Shown here piece by piece: positions 17,712 to 25,663 of a stretch of 64,000 bases of DNA. The position numbers and the translations under genes are program-made. The stretch's first letter is position 1. Each line of letters begins with the position of its first letter. The notes under the pieces were generated by a model. The model was not told where the DNA came from, did not search any database, and was given only the letters and a program-made list of their open reading frames with translations. The stretch comes from Novosphingobium capsulatum (GTDB lineage Bacteria; Pseudomonadota; Alphaproteobacteria; Sphingomonadales; Sphingomonadaceae), in NCBI GenBank assembly GCA_015661825.1, contig DQVI01000244.1, forward strand, positions 1 through 64,000. The letters are read 5' to 3'.

Positions 17712-18523
17712 TGGCTTGCTCCATGGGCCCAGGGGAAGAGACGCTTGCTGGCCTGATCGAGCGCCACGTCCATGACGATGGCCAGAAGCGCGATCCAGGC
17801 CACGTAAGGGATGATCACGTCCATCGAGAGGTAGCGGCGGACCAGAAAGATGCGATAGCCAAGCCCGGTGTCCGAAGCGATCGCCTCGGCCGAGATCAGG
17901 AAGACCCAGGCCGGGCCCAGCGCCAGACGCACCGCCTGGAGCAGCCGCGGCATGGCCTGGGGCAGGGCAACGCGGATCATGATCTGCCAACTGCTCGCGC
18001 CCAAGGTCTGGGCCTTGATGATCTGCTCGCGCGGGAGTGCGGCGACATGGTCGGTGATGTCGCGGATCATGACCGGGGCGATGCCCACCACGATCAGCGC
18101 CACTTTGGCCGTCTCGCCAAGCCCGAGCGCGATGAACAGGATCGGCAGCAGCGCGATCGGCGGGATCACCGCGATGCCCGTCACCAGCGGCCCGAACGTG
18201 GCGCGCACCGGCGGCAGCACGCCCAGCACGAGGCCAACCAGCAGGGCCATGATCGTGGCAATGCCCAGCCCCATGCCCAGACGTTCGAGGCTGGCGAGGG
18301 TATCGGTCCAGAACAGGAACGTACCCGACAGCGGATCGCGCTGCGCGACGAGTGCGGCCATGCCCTGGATCATCGCGCCGGGCAGCGGCAGGATCTTGTC
18401 CGAAGGATTGGCGGCATGACGCTGGGCCGCCATGATCAGGTAGCCGATCACCAGGATCAGGATCGGAATGGCCCCGGCGACCAGACGGTCGTTGCGGCGC
18501 ATGTTACGGTTGACCCACCGCAT
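17708..18523 (-). CDS. ABC transporter permease of the guanidine/urea-carboxylase cluster
   Basis: The 271-residue inner-membrane protein has about six transmembrane segments (first at LVAGAIPILILVIGYLIM) and the EAA loop EQIIKAQTLGASSWQIMI for ATPase docking. It belongs to the nitrate/sulfonate/taurine permease family. The ATG at 18523 with GAGGG upstream is preferred over a TTG at 18556. Its stop overlaps the TTG start of the ATPase. Confidence 0.92.
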   Translation of the reverse strand: MRWVNRNMRRNDRLVAGAIPILILVIGYLIMAAQRHAANPSDKILPLPGAMIQGMAALVAQRDPLSGTFLFWTDTLASLERLGMGLGIATIMALLVGLVLGVLPPVRATFGPLVTGIAVIPPIALLPILFIALGLGETAKVALIVVGIAPVMIRDITDHVAALPREQIIKAQTLGASSWQIMIRVALPQAMPRLLQAVRLALGPAWVFLISAEAIASDTGLGYRIFLVRRYLSMDVIIPYVAWIALLAIVMDVALDQASKRLFPWAHGASH

Positions 18524-18577
18524 GGTGCGTGTTCCCTCGATCAGACTTGCGGACAAACTTGGCCCCGAAAGGGCGGC

Positions 18578-19672
18578 TCAGAGCTTCCCGTCAGCCGCCA
18601 TTTTCATGAAGCTGTCATCGAAGCGCAGCGTGACATGCTGTGCATCGCCCAGCGTCTTGCCTCCCGGAAAGCTCATGCCGACCGCGTCCGCCGACGAGGC
18701 GCCCTTGAACAGCCCCTTCGAGAAGCTGAAATCGCGCACGCGGGTCATCGTGGTGACCAGCGAGGGCGAGCCGGTGGCGGCAACCGCTGCCTTGGGATCG
18801 TCGTAGAGGAAGGTCGTCTTGAGCTGGTTGTCGAAGACCTCGGGCGTGGTGCCGGCCAGCTTGGCCATGGCGGCGCGCGCGGCCTTGCCTTGCGCATCCT
18901 GACGCTTCATCAGGGCCATGGTTTCATACCAGATGCCCGCCAGCGCCTTGCCCAGATCGGGATTGGCCTTGAGCGTGGCGGTGTCGACCGTCAGCAGATC
19001 GAGGATCTCGCCGGGCACCTGGGCCGAGCTGAACACCTGGTTGACCCCTTGCTGGCCCCGCATGACCGAAAGCTGCGGGTTCCAGGCGACAGCGGCCTGC
19101 GCATCGGGGCTGGAGAACGCGCCCACGATGTCGGCGTCCGACGTATTCACCGTCTTGACATCGCTGAGCGAAAGGCCCGCCGTGCCCAGCGCCCGTGCCA
19201 GAAGATAGTGCGAGACCGACAGCTCGACGAGGTAAACCTGCTTGCCCTTGAGCGCCGCAATCGAATTGGCGCCCTTGAGCAGCACGCCGTCGTTGCCGTT
19301 TGAATAGTCGCCCATGATGATCGCGCTGGTGTCCTTGCCGGCAGCAGCCGGAATGGTCAGCGCGTCCATGTTGGTGACGGTCACGCCGTCAAACTTGCCG
19401 GCGTTGAACTGGTTCACCGATTCAACATAGTCGTTCACCTGAACGATGTTGATCTTGATGTGGTACTTGTCGGCCCATTTCTTGACGATACCGGCCTGCT
19501 GGGCATAGGGCCAGGGCATCCAGCCGGCATAGATCGACCAGCCGATGTTGAATTCGGTCTTCTTCTGGGCCTGTCCGGCGGGAGCCGGCGAGCAGCCTGC
19601 CAGCATTGCGGTTCCGGCCAGCATGCCTGCCATCAGGGCAACCTTGCCCGCCTCACCGATCTTCTTGATCAT
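18578..19672 (-). CDS. Substrate-binding lipoprotein of the urea-carboxylase-region ABC transporter
   Basis: The 364-residue product has a lipoprotein signal ending in LAGC (Cys27), then a NitT/TauT-like binding protein (FNIGWSIYAGWMPWPYAQQAGI, NQFNAGKFDGVTVTNMDAL). This matches the family found specifically next to urea/guanidine carboxylase genes. It should capture the substrate, probably guanidine, at the periplasmic face. The start has AGGGAG seven bases upstream. It is the first gene of the nine-gene operon; a promoter with an overlapping dyad lies about 55 bases further upstream. Confidence 0.92.
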   Translation of the reverse strand: MIKKIGEAGKVALMAGMLAGTAMLAGCSPAPAGQAQKKTEFNIGWSIYAGWMPWPYAQQAGIVKKWADKYHIKINIVQVNDYVESVNQFNAGKFDGVTVTNMDALTIPAAAGKDTSAIIMGDYSNGNDGVLLKGANSIAALKGKQVYLVELSVSHYLLARALGTAGLSLSDVKTVNTSDADIVGAFSSPDAQAAVAWNPQLSVMRGQQGVNQVFSSAQVPGEILDLLTVDTATLKANPDLGKALAGIWYETMALMKRQDAQGKAARAAMAKLAGTTPEVFDNQLKTTFLYDDPKAAVAATGSPSLVTTMTRVRDFSFSKGLFKGASSADAVGMSFPGGKTLGDAQHVTLRFDDSFMKMAADGKL

Positions 19673-19732
19673 GATTCGCTCCCTGTTCGCAACCGCACCA
19701 TCGCTGCAATGCGCCTCCTTGTCCATGCAAAA

Positions 19733-19759
19733 ATATTACAAGTTCTGCATTTGGTAATA
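19733..19759 (-). promoter_or_regulatory. Candidate promoter and operator dyad of the guanidine operon
   Basis: On the minus strand TTATTA and TAATAT are separated by 16 bases and resemble -35 and -10 boxes. The inverted repeat TATTAC-N14-GTAATA (19734-19739 and 19754-19759) overlaps both boxes, which is the arrangement expected for a repressor. Half-site length and about 20-bp spacing resemble operators of NikR-type proteins. The tract is AT-rich in a GC-rich region. Nearby ATGCA/TGCAT copies at 19725, 19746 and 19763 add symmetry. Confidence 0.5.
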
Positions 19760-20429
19760 ATAATGCATCTGCAACAGGAGAGCGCCCGCGCCACGCCGGA
19801 AAGACGCCGCCTTGTGATCACTGATGGTGGGTTTTCTGGTCGCAAGTCCGCGCCTGACGCAGGCATGCTGCGGGGCGGCATCTTGCCGTTCTGCTATCGA
19901 TGGTGCGGCCGGATCGCGAATCAAGCAAGGGGCTTTTGACGGCGCGCGCGAGGGCTTCCTGTGGCAATCCTGCATCGCGTGGGGCGCGGGCGTTGGCTCT
20001 GTCCGGCCCCTGTTTCAGGCAAAAAATGCCTGTTTTTCGCGCCGCACCCACTCGGACGTCATACTGAATGGCTCATGAATTATTACGCTTGACCAATTAT
20101 GTAATATCGGTACCGTGGTGGGTGTCGATGTTCAGGGCGACACCAAAACACGAATGAGGAATCCGGCGCAGATGGCCCGTCGCAAGGCGGGGCATCTCGG
20201 GCGGAACAAAGTAGAGTTTGACGCAATAACGATGATGCGAACAGTGCGTGATGCACTTTTGCAAACGGGTACTTGCGCCTTTCTCTCGGGATATTTGCTC
20301 CTGACTTGACGGAGCAGGTCGTGTCCAGGTGTCGAACGGCAGATCAAAAGGGGGCTGCCGGCCTTTCGGACAAAGCGCGCAGACGTGTCTGCGTACTGGA
20401 ATGCAATTGACTGGCGAGGTTCGCAAAGA

Positions 20430-20455
20430 GCCCGCCCTGACCCGACTGGGCGGGC
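20430..20455 (+). promoter_or_regulatory. Leader hairpin upstream of the TonB receptor
   Basis: GCCCGCC pairs with GGCGGGC across a 12-base loop, about 60 bases before the proposed GTG start. There is no T run after it, so it is more likely a leader structure than a terminator. Its function is unknown. Confidence 0.35.
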
Positions 20456-20516
20456 CCGTGTGAAAACAAAGAGGATGTCTTCGGCAACTGGCTTTTCGAG
20501 CGAGGCGAGGGCTGAC

Positions 20517-22958
20517 GTGACCAAACGAACTTTCCGTACCACACTCTATTGCGCGACCATGATGATGGGCTGCGCTTCCGTCCCGGCTTTGGCCCAGACC
20601 GCTCCCGATGCTGGCGCTCCCGACGCGAGCGCCGCCGATCCGGGCGGGGAGGGCAACGCCATCGTCGTGACGGCCACCCGCCGCGCCACCACCCTGATGG
20701 ACACGCCGATCAACATCAGCGCGATCAGTCCGTCCGAACTGGCCCGCCAGCGCATCGACGACGTCAAGGGGCTGGCCGCCTTCACGCCGGGCATGACGGT
20801 GGTCGACACCGGGCCGGGGTCGAGCGGTAACATCGTTCTGCGCGGCGTCAATTCGAGCGATTCTTCGGTGAATGGCGCCAATGCCAACTCGGCGGTGGGT
20901 GTCTACCTGGGTGAAGTGCCGCTCTACGTCGACTTCAAGCTGCTCGACATTGATCACGTCGAAGTTCTTCAGGGGCCGCAGGGCACCCTCTATGGCCTCG
21001 GCACGCTGGCCGGTGCGGTGCGCTACATGCCCAGCCGCCCCGATGCCGAGCACTATTCGGTCGATCTCCACGGGCGCTGGTTCGGGGAATCGCACAGCCG
21101 TTCGGCGGGGGTGAATGCCGATGGCACGGTGAACATCCCGATCATCAAGGACCACATCGCGCTGCGCAGCACGGTGGGCTATTATGACAATCCGGGCTTC
21201 ATCGATTACAACTACCTGCTGCGCCAGCCGGGCGTGTCCGACCCGCAGCCCGGTCGCAGCGCCACGGGCGAGGGCGCCTCGTTCGGCACGCCCGCCCAGC
21301 AGGCCGCCAATTTCTATTCCAAGAAGGACGTGAACTACGAGCACACCTTCACCACGCGCAACCAGTTGCTGCTTGAGGTAAATCCCGACCTCAAGGCCTA
21401 CTTCACCTGGGCGCACCAGATCACCAAGACCGGCGGCGCGCAGGCCAATGGCGCGGGCGTGATGGGCACTGGCCGCTACGAGGCACCGTGGCGCTATCTG
21501 GAACCCACCAGCCGCAAGTCGGACCTCTATTCAGCCGAAGTCTTCGCCAACCTTGGCCACGTGGCGCAGCTGGTTTCGACCACTGCCTTCACCACGCAGA
21601 CCAACCACACCCAGCGCGACAACACCGACCTTCTGCTCGACCTCGACTATGGCTATGAAGCCTTCCCCGAGTTCTCGTCGTACAACCGCTCGACGGTCAA
21701 GTATCACCAGTTCAACGAGGAACTGCGCCTGGTTTCGACCCATGGCGGGCCGTTCAGCTGGGTGCTCGGCGGCTTCTACAACAACATGCGCTATGGCTCG
21801 CAGTATCGCGAATATGTGCCCGGCTATGCGGACTGGGCCGGTATCTACCGTCCCGACAATCTGGAATACATGTCGTTCGTCAACACCCGCATGAAGGAAA
21901 AGGCGGTCTACGGCGAAGGCACGTTCCACATCACCAAGGCCTGGCAGGTCACCGGCGGCATCCGCTACTATTCGTACAACGCCTTTGCCGAAGGCGGCAC
22001 CGACACGCCGCTGTTGTCCGGTGGCCAGCGTCGCACGCCCTATCCGCTGGTCGTGTTCGATCCGAGCCGTATCCGCAGCGGCTCGACCGGCTACAACGGT
22101 GTGGTGTGGAAGGCCAACACCTCGTACAAGTTCAGCCCGAACCTGATGGCCTACTTTACCTACAGCACCGGCTATCGCCCCGGCAACGTGAACCGCGTGG
22201 CGCCTTGCGTGCTGCCGCTGCCACCCGGCCAGAACGTCTGCGCCATGCCCAACGAAATGTCCTACACCCCGGACAAGACCCGCAACGCAGAACTGGGTAT
22301 TCGCGGCTCGCTGTTCAACAAGCGCCTCGACTTCACCCTGAGCGGGTATCACATCAACTGGGACGATCTTCAGATCCAGAGCACGACCGTCAACGGTGCG
22401 GTGGGCATTACCGTCAACGCGGGCAAGGCCATTTCGCAGGGCATCGACTTCTCGGCCCAGTTCAAGGTCACGGATCGTCTCGCCCTGCGCGGCAACTATT
22501 CGTATACCGACGCGCATCTAACCGAGGATTCTCCCAACCTCGTCGTCAGCCAGGGCGTCCCCTATGATGCCTTCTCCGGCGACCGCCTGCCCGGTTCAAC
22601 CAGGAACTCGGGCGCGGTGGGGGCGACCTACACCTATCCGCTGGCCAATGGCCACGACGTCGAGGCAAGCTGGACGACGGTCTTTACCGGCGACATCTAC
22701 TCGCGCGTGGGCTTGCGCGGCAACGGCGAGGTCATCCCCGCCTACAACACCAGCCGCGCGTCGCTCACCTACCATGGCGGCACGTTCGACGTGAGCGTCT
22801 ATGCCGACAACATCTTCGACAAGTACGCAGTCACGGCCGTCGAGAACGACAAGTCCTCGTACAACCAGGTCCGCACCGATGTCGTCGAGCGTTACTATGC
22901 CTATGGCGTGCTGACGCCGCGCCGGGTCGGCATCGACCTGCGCTTCCACTACAAGTAA
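20517..22958 (+). CDS. TonB-dependent outer-membrane receptor
   Basis: The product has about 813 residues from the GTG at 20517, which has GAGGG five bases upstream and gives a clean signal peptide (CASVPALAQ). An ATG at 20475 would add 14 residues. The plug domain is recognised by IVVTATRRATTLMDTPINIS and DHVEVLQGPQGTLYGLGTLAGAVRY; the barrel ends in the outer-membrane signature RRVGIDLRFHYK. It is one of the large sphingomonad receptor groups, with an unknown ligand. The next genes encode a hydroxylase-family membrane protein and a sulfotransferase. A strong terminator directly follows this gene. Confidence 0.9.
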   Translation: MTKRTFRTTLYCATMMMGCASVPALAQTAPDAGAPDASAADPGGEGNAIVVTATRRATTLMDTPINISAISPSELARQRIDDVKGLAAFTPGMTVVDTGPGSSGNIVLRGVNSSDSSVNGANANSAVGVYLGEVPLYVDFKLLDIDHVEVLQGPQGTLYGLGTLAGAVRYMPSRPDAEHYSVDLHGRWFGESHSRSAGVNADGTVNIPIIKDHIALRSTVGYYDNPGFIDYNYLLRQPGVSDPQPGRSATGEGASFGTPAQQAANFYSKKDVNYEHTFTTRNQLLLEVNPDLKAYFTWAHQITKTGGAQANGAGVMGTGRYEAPWRYLEPTSRKSDLYSAEVFANLGHVAQLVSTTAFTTQTNHTQRDNTDLLLDLDYGYEAFPEFSSYNRSTVKYHQFNEELRLVSTHGGPFSWVLGGFYNNMRYGSQYREYVPGYADWAGIYRPDNLEYMSFVNTRMKEKAVYGEGTFHITKAWQVTGGIRYYSYNAFAEGGTDTPLLSGGQRRTPYPLVVFDPSRIRSGSTGYNGVVWKANTSYKFSPNLMAYFTYSTGYRPGNVNRVAPCVLPLPPGQNVCAMPNEMSYTPDKTRNAELGIRGSLFNKRLDFTLSGYHINWDDLQIQSTTVNGAVGITVNAGKAISQGIDFSAQFKVTDRLALRGNYSYTDAHLTEDSPNLVVSQGVPYDAFSGDRLPGSTRNSGAVGATYTYPLANGHDVEASWTTVFTGDIYSRVGLRGNGEVIPAYNTSRASLTYHGGTFDVSVYADNIFDKYAVTAVENDKSSYNQVRTDVVERYYAYGVLTPRRVGIDLRFHYK

Positions 22959-22970
22959 GAAACCGCGTGT

Positions 22971-23046
22971 ACCGGCCCGTTGCCTCCTGTCGGTCTGCTT
23001 CTGCCCTCGGGCAGGGGCAGGCCGGGGGTGACGGGGCCGGTTTTTT
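22971..23046 (+). terminator. Branched intrinsic terminator after the TonB receptor
   Basis: ACCGGCCCGT (22971-22980) pairs with ACGGGGCCGGT ending at 23041, with one bulged G. An inner stem CTGCCC/GGGCAG (23001-23014) makes it branched, and a run of six T follows at 23041-23046. This fits a Rho-independent terminator on the plus strand, which would lower read-through into the next gene. Confidence 0.7.
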
Positions 23047-23169
23047 CATGCCCCGCGCGCGCGATGGCCGCGCTTTTCGACAATCAGCCCGCCTTTCGGA
23101 GCCCGCTTTCAGGCGCTCCGATCCCGGCGTGAACACGCGACGGGCGCGGATAATAGAGAACGAAGTGTC

Positions 23170-24036
23170 ATGAAACAGCGTCTCATCGGGTTGATCCCGC
23201 CTGCCACCCTGCTCGCCGTCGTCCTGTTCTGGGGCTATGCACCCCGGTCGGTGGTCGACAACCCGTGGACGCTCACGATCCTTTCGACCGTGGTCTCGGC
23301 CTTCATTTTGGGCCTCGAATGGCTGTTCGAGCGCCACGCGGGCTGGCGCATGAACTGGCGGGAATTTGCCACCGACGTCTTCTATGTCGTGCTGGGCACC
23401 ATCGTGATCTCGCGCGCGACTGAATTCTTTGCCGAAGCGCCGCTCAAGGCGGCCAAGGCCCATCTGGGGCTGGCAACGCCCTGGCTCGAACACCTGCCGT
23501 TTCTGGCCCAGGTCGGCATCATTTTCGCGCTGTTCGAGTTTGGCCAGTACTGGATGCATCGCGGCATGCACAACTGGACCCCGTTGTGGCTGACCCATGC
23601 CCCCCATCACCACATCACCCAGCTCAACGCACTCAAGGGCTATGTCGGCAATCCGCTCGAACTGTTCCTGATCAGCCTGGGGATTATCGCCCTGCTCGAT
23701 TTCACGCCGGCAGCGATCCTGTGTGCGGCGAGTGTCGGTCAGGTCGTCTCGGGCTTTGCCCATGCCAATGTGCGCGCCGATCCGCCCCCGTTCTATTCGT
23801 TCTTCCTCACCACCATACGCCATCACAGCCTGCACCATTCGACCGACTATGAAAGCACCCGGTGCAACTATGCCAACAGCCTGATCCTGATCGACCGGGT
23901 GTTCGGCACGTTCCGCGATGGCGAGGCCATCGTGGTCGGTCAGGACGACTTGCGCCGTCTGTCGATCCGCGAGCAGTTCCTGTTCCCGTTCGTTCCTGTT
24001 ATCGAGGCCATGCGCAAGCGCCGCCACCACGTCTGA
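23170..24036 (+). CDS. Sterol desaturase / fatty acid hydroxylase family membrane protein
   Basis: The 288-residue integral membrane protein has about four hydrophobic segments. Histidine clusters typical of di-iron membrane hydroxylases are HRGMHNW, HAPHHHI and HHSLHHSTDYE. The family hydroxylates or desaturates lipids such as fatty acids, sterols or carotenoids; the actual substrate is unknown. It lies between a TonB receptor and a sulfotransferase on the same strand, separated from the receptor gene by a terminator. The ribosome site is weak (GAACGAAG). Confidence 0.88.
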   Translation: MKQRLIGLIPPATLLAVVLFWGYAPRSVVDNPWTLTILSTVVSAFILGLEWLFERHAGWRMNWREFATDVFYVVLGTIVISRATEFFAEAPLKAAKAHLGLATPWLEHLPFLAQVGIIFALFEFGQYWMHRGMHNWTPLWLTHAPHHHITQLNALKGYVGNPLELFLISLGIIALLDFTPAAILCAASVGQVVSGFAHANVRADPPPFYSFFLTTIRHHSLHHSTDYESTRCNYANSLILIDRVFGTFRDGEAIVVGQDDLRRLSIREQFLFPFVPVIEAMRKRRHHV

Positions 24037-24049
24037 CAGGATCCGCGTT

Positions 24050-25648
24050 CTGACCTCCCTTTCGCCTTCGAACGCGCCTCCCGTATCCCGCTCCGCCGCC
24101 GCGCGTGAGGCGCTTGCGCGGGGCGATCTGGCGGCAACCGCCCGGCTTGCCGACGCGCTTGTCGCCCGGCCCGAGACTGCCGCCGAGGGGCATTTCCTGA
24201 TGGCCATGGCGCAGGCGGGGCAGGGGGCGATCGGTCCGGCGCTGGCCGGACTGGCCCAGGCCATCGCACTGGCCCCGCGCGGCGAATATCGCGCCCAACT
24301 GGCCCGGCTCCAGATCCTCACCCGTCAGGACGGCGCCGCCGCGCAGACACTGGCCGATGCCGAAACCGACCTGCCCGATGACGCGCTCAGCCGCGATACC
24401 ATGGGCTGCGTCTATGCCCGGCTCGGCGATCATGCCGCCTCGCTGCCCCACTTTACCTTTGCCGTCGAAACCGCGCCCGAGGTGAGCGACTATCGCTACA
24501 ATCTGGCCGCAGCCCTCGGGTTTCTGGGGAAAGTGGACGAAGCCGAAGAGGTGATCGAGGCGCTGCTGGCGCGCGTTCCGGGCGATGCGCGCGCGCATCA
24601 CCTGCTCGCCGGTCTGCGCAAGGTGAGCGTACAGGGCAACCATGTCGCCCGCCTTGGGCAGGTTCTGGGGCAGGCGCGCGATCCGCGTGATCGCCTGCTG
24701 CTTGGCTATGCGCTGGCCAAGGAGCAGGACGATCTGGGCGAGGGCGGGGCAGCCATGGCGCAACTGCTCGCCACCAATGGTGAATATCGCGCGCGCCTGC
24801 CTTATGATTTCGCCACGGTCGATGCCGCCAATTTCGATGCGATCGAGGCGGCCTGGCCGCATCTTGCCGCCCGGTCTGTCACCGGTGCTTCGGACGAGGC
24901 GCCGATTTTCGTGATCGGCATGCCGCGCACGGGGACCACGCTGGTCGACCGCATCCTGTCCTCGCACCCGCAGGTCGAAAGCGCGGGGGAGCTTCAGGCC
25001 ATGCCGCTGGCGGTCAAGCGCGCGGCGGGTACGCGCACGCGCACCGTGCTCGACCCTGAAACCATCGTGTCGGCGGCATCGGCAGACCTTGCCGCGATCG
25101 GGCACGACTATCTGGCCCGCGCCCGCCATCACCGACGGCGCGAGGGCGCGCGCTTCATCGACAAGTTTCCCGGCAATTTCCAGTATGCGGGCTTCATCGC
25201 GCAGGCCCTGCCACAGGCGCGGATCGTCTGCCTGCGCCGCCATCCGATGGACACGGTGCTGTCCAACTTCCGCAATCTCTTTGCGATTTCCTCGCGCTAC
25301 TACGACTACAGCTACGACCTGATCGACATCGCGCGCTATTACGCCCGCTTCCACCGCCTCATGGCCTTCTGGCAGGAAGCCTTGCCGGGCCGCATCCTCG
25401 AAGTTTCCTACGAGGACCTCGTCGCCGATCAGGAAGGGGAGAGCCGCCGCCTGCTGGCCCATTGCGGGCTGGAGTGGGACGCGGCGTGCCTCGATTTCCA
25501 CCGCAACGCCGCCCCGGTCTCGACCCCGAGCGCCGCGCAAGTGCGCCGCCCGATCTACCGCGACGCGCTCGCCCGCTGGAAACGCCACGAAGAGGCGCTG
25601 GCCCCTGTCGCGGCGTTCTTTGCTGCCGAGGGTATCGCCATCGCTTAA
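24050..25648 (+). CDS. TPR-containing sulfotransferase
   Basis: The product has about 532 residues. Tetratricopeptide-like helices fill residues 1 to about 270 (for example AAREALARGDLAATARLADAL). A sulfotransferase domain follows with the PAPS 5'-phosphate loop VIGMPRTGTT and the 3'-phosphate region RIVCLRRHPMDTVLSNF. The start is a problem: the only ATG/GTG/TTG in frame is the ATG at 23918, inside the preceding gene, and the 44 codons after it look like shadow translation. A CTG at 24050 with AGGA eight bases upstream gives a sensible N-terminus and is used here. Proteins of this type often accompany sphingomonad TonB receptors. The sulfated acceptor is unknown. Confidence 0.82.
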   Translation: MTSLSPSNAPPVSRSAAAREALARGDLAATARLADALVARPETAAEGHFLMAMAQAGQGAIGPALAGLAQAIALAPRGEYRAQLARLQILTRQDGAAAQTLADAETDLPDDALSRDTMGCVYARLGDHAASLPHFTFAVETAPEVSDYRYNLAAALGFLGKVDEAEEVIEALLARVPGDARAHHLLAGLRKVSVQGNHVARLGQVLGQARDPRDRLLLGYALAKEQDDLGEGGAAMAQLLATNGEYRARLPYDFATVDAANFDAIEAAWPHLAARSVTGASDEAPIFVIGMPRTGTTLVDRILSSHPQVESAGELQAMPLAVKRAAGTRTRTVLDPETIVSAASADLAAIGHDYLARARHHRRREGARFIDKFPGNFQYAGFIAQALPQARIVCLRRHPMDTVLSNFRNLFAISSRYYDYSYDLIDIARYYARFHRLMAFWQEALPGRILEVSYEDLVADQEGESRRLLAHCGLEWDAACLDFHRNAAPVSTPSAAQVRRPIYRDALARWKRHEEALAPVAAFFAAEGIAIA

Positions 25649-25663
25649 GCCCGGCCAACTGGG

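Larger units (their letters stand above)
19673..20516. other. Intergenic region between divergent operons
   Basis: This 844-base stretch separates the guanidine operon from the TonB receptor. I find no convincing gene in it. It holds the operon promoter near 19733-19759, a 7-bp stem hairpin (GGTGTCG/CGACACC, 20121-20144) and a GC-rich hairpin at 20430-20455 ahead of the receptor. I looked for the conserved guanidine-I riboswitch segments on the minus strand upstream of 19672 and did not see them. Confidence 0.6.

Noticed and set aside
19673-19900. Possible guanidine riboswitch ahead of the operon
   Set aside because: Conserved riboswitch segments were not found by eye; kept only as an absence to be tested.
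20121-20144. GGTGTCG/CGACACC hairpin as a terminator or riboswitch
   Set aside because: Seven pairs with a 10-base loop and no T tract; too weak to name.
20115-20309. A 64-codon plus-strand frame in the spacer before the TonB receptor
   Set aside because: GTG start with no ribosome site, no recognisable pattern; treated as non-coding.
20097-21416. A 439-codon minus-strand frame across the receptor's 5' part
   Set aside because: Antisense shadow of the TonB receptor; the part outside the receptor has no support.
23918-24049. N-terminal extension of the sulfotransferase from the ATG at 23918
   Set aside because: Codons lie mostly within the hydroxylase-family gene and translate to a Ser/Arg/Cys-rich stretch unlike the rest of the protein.
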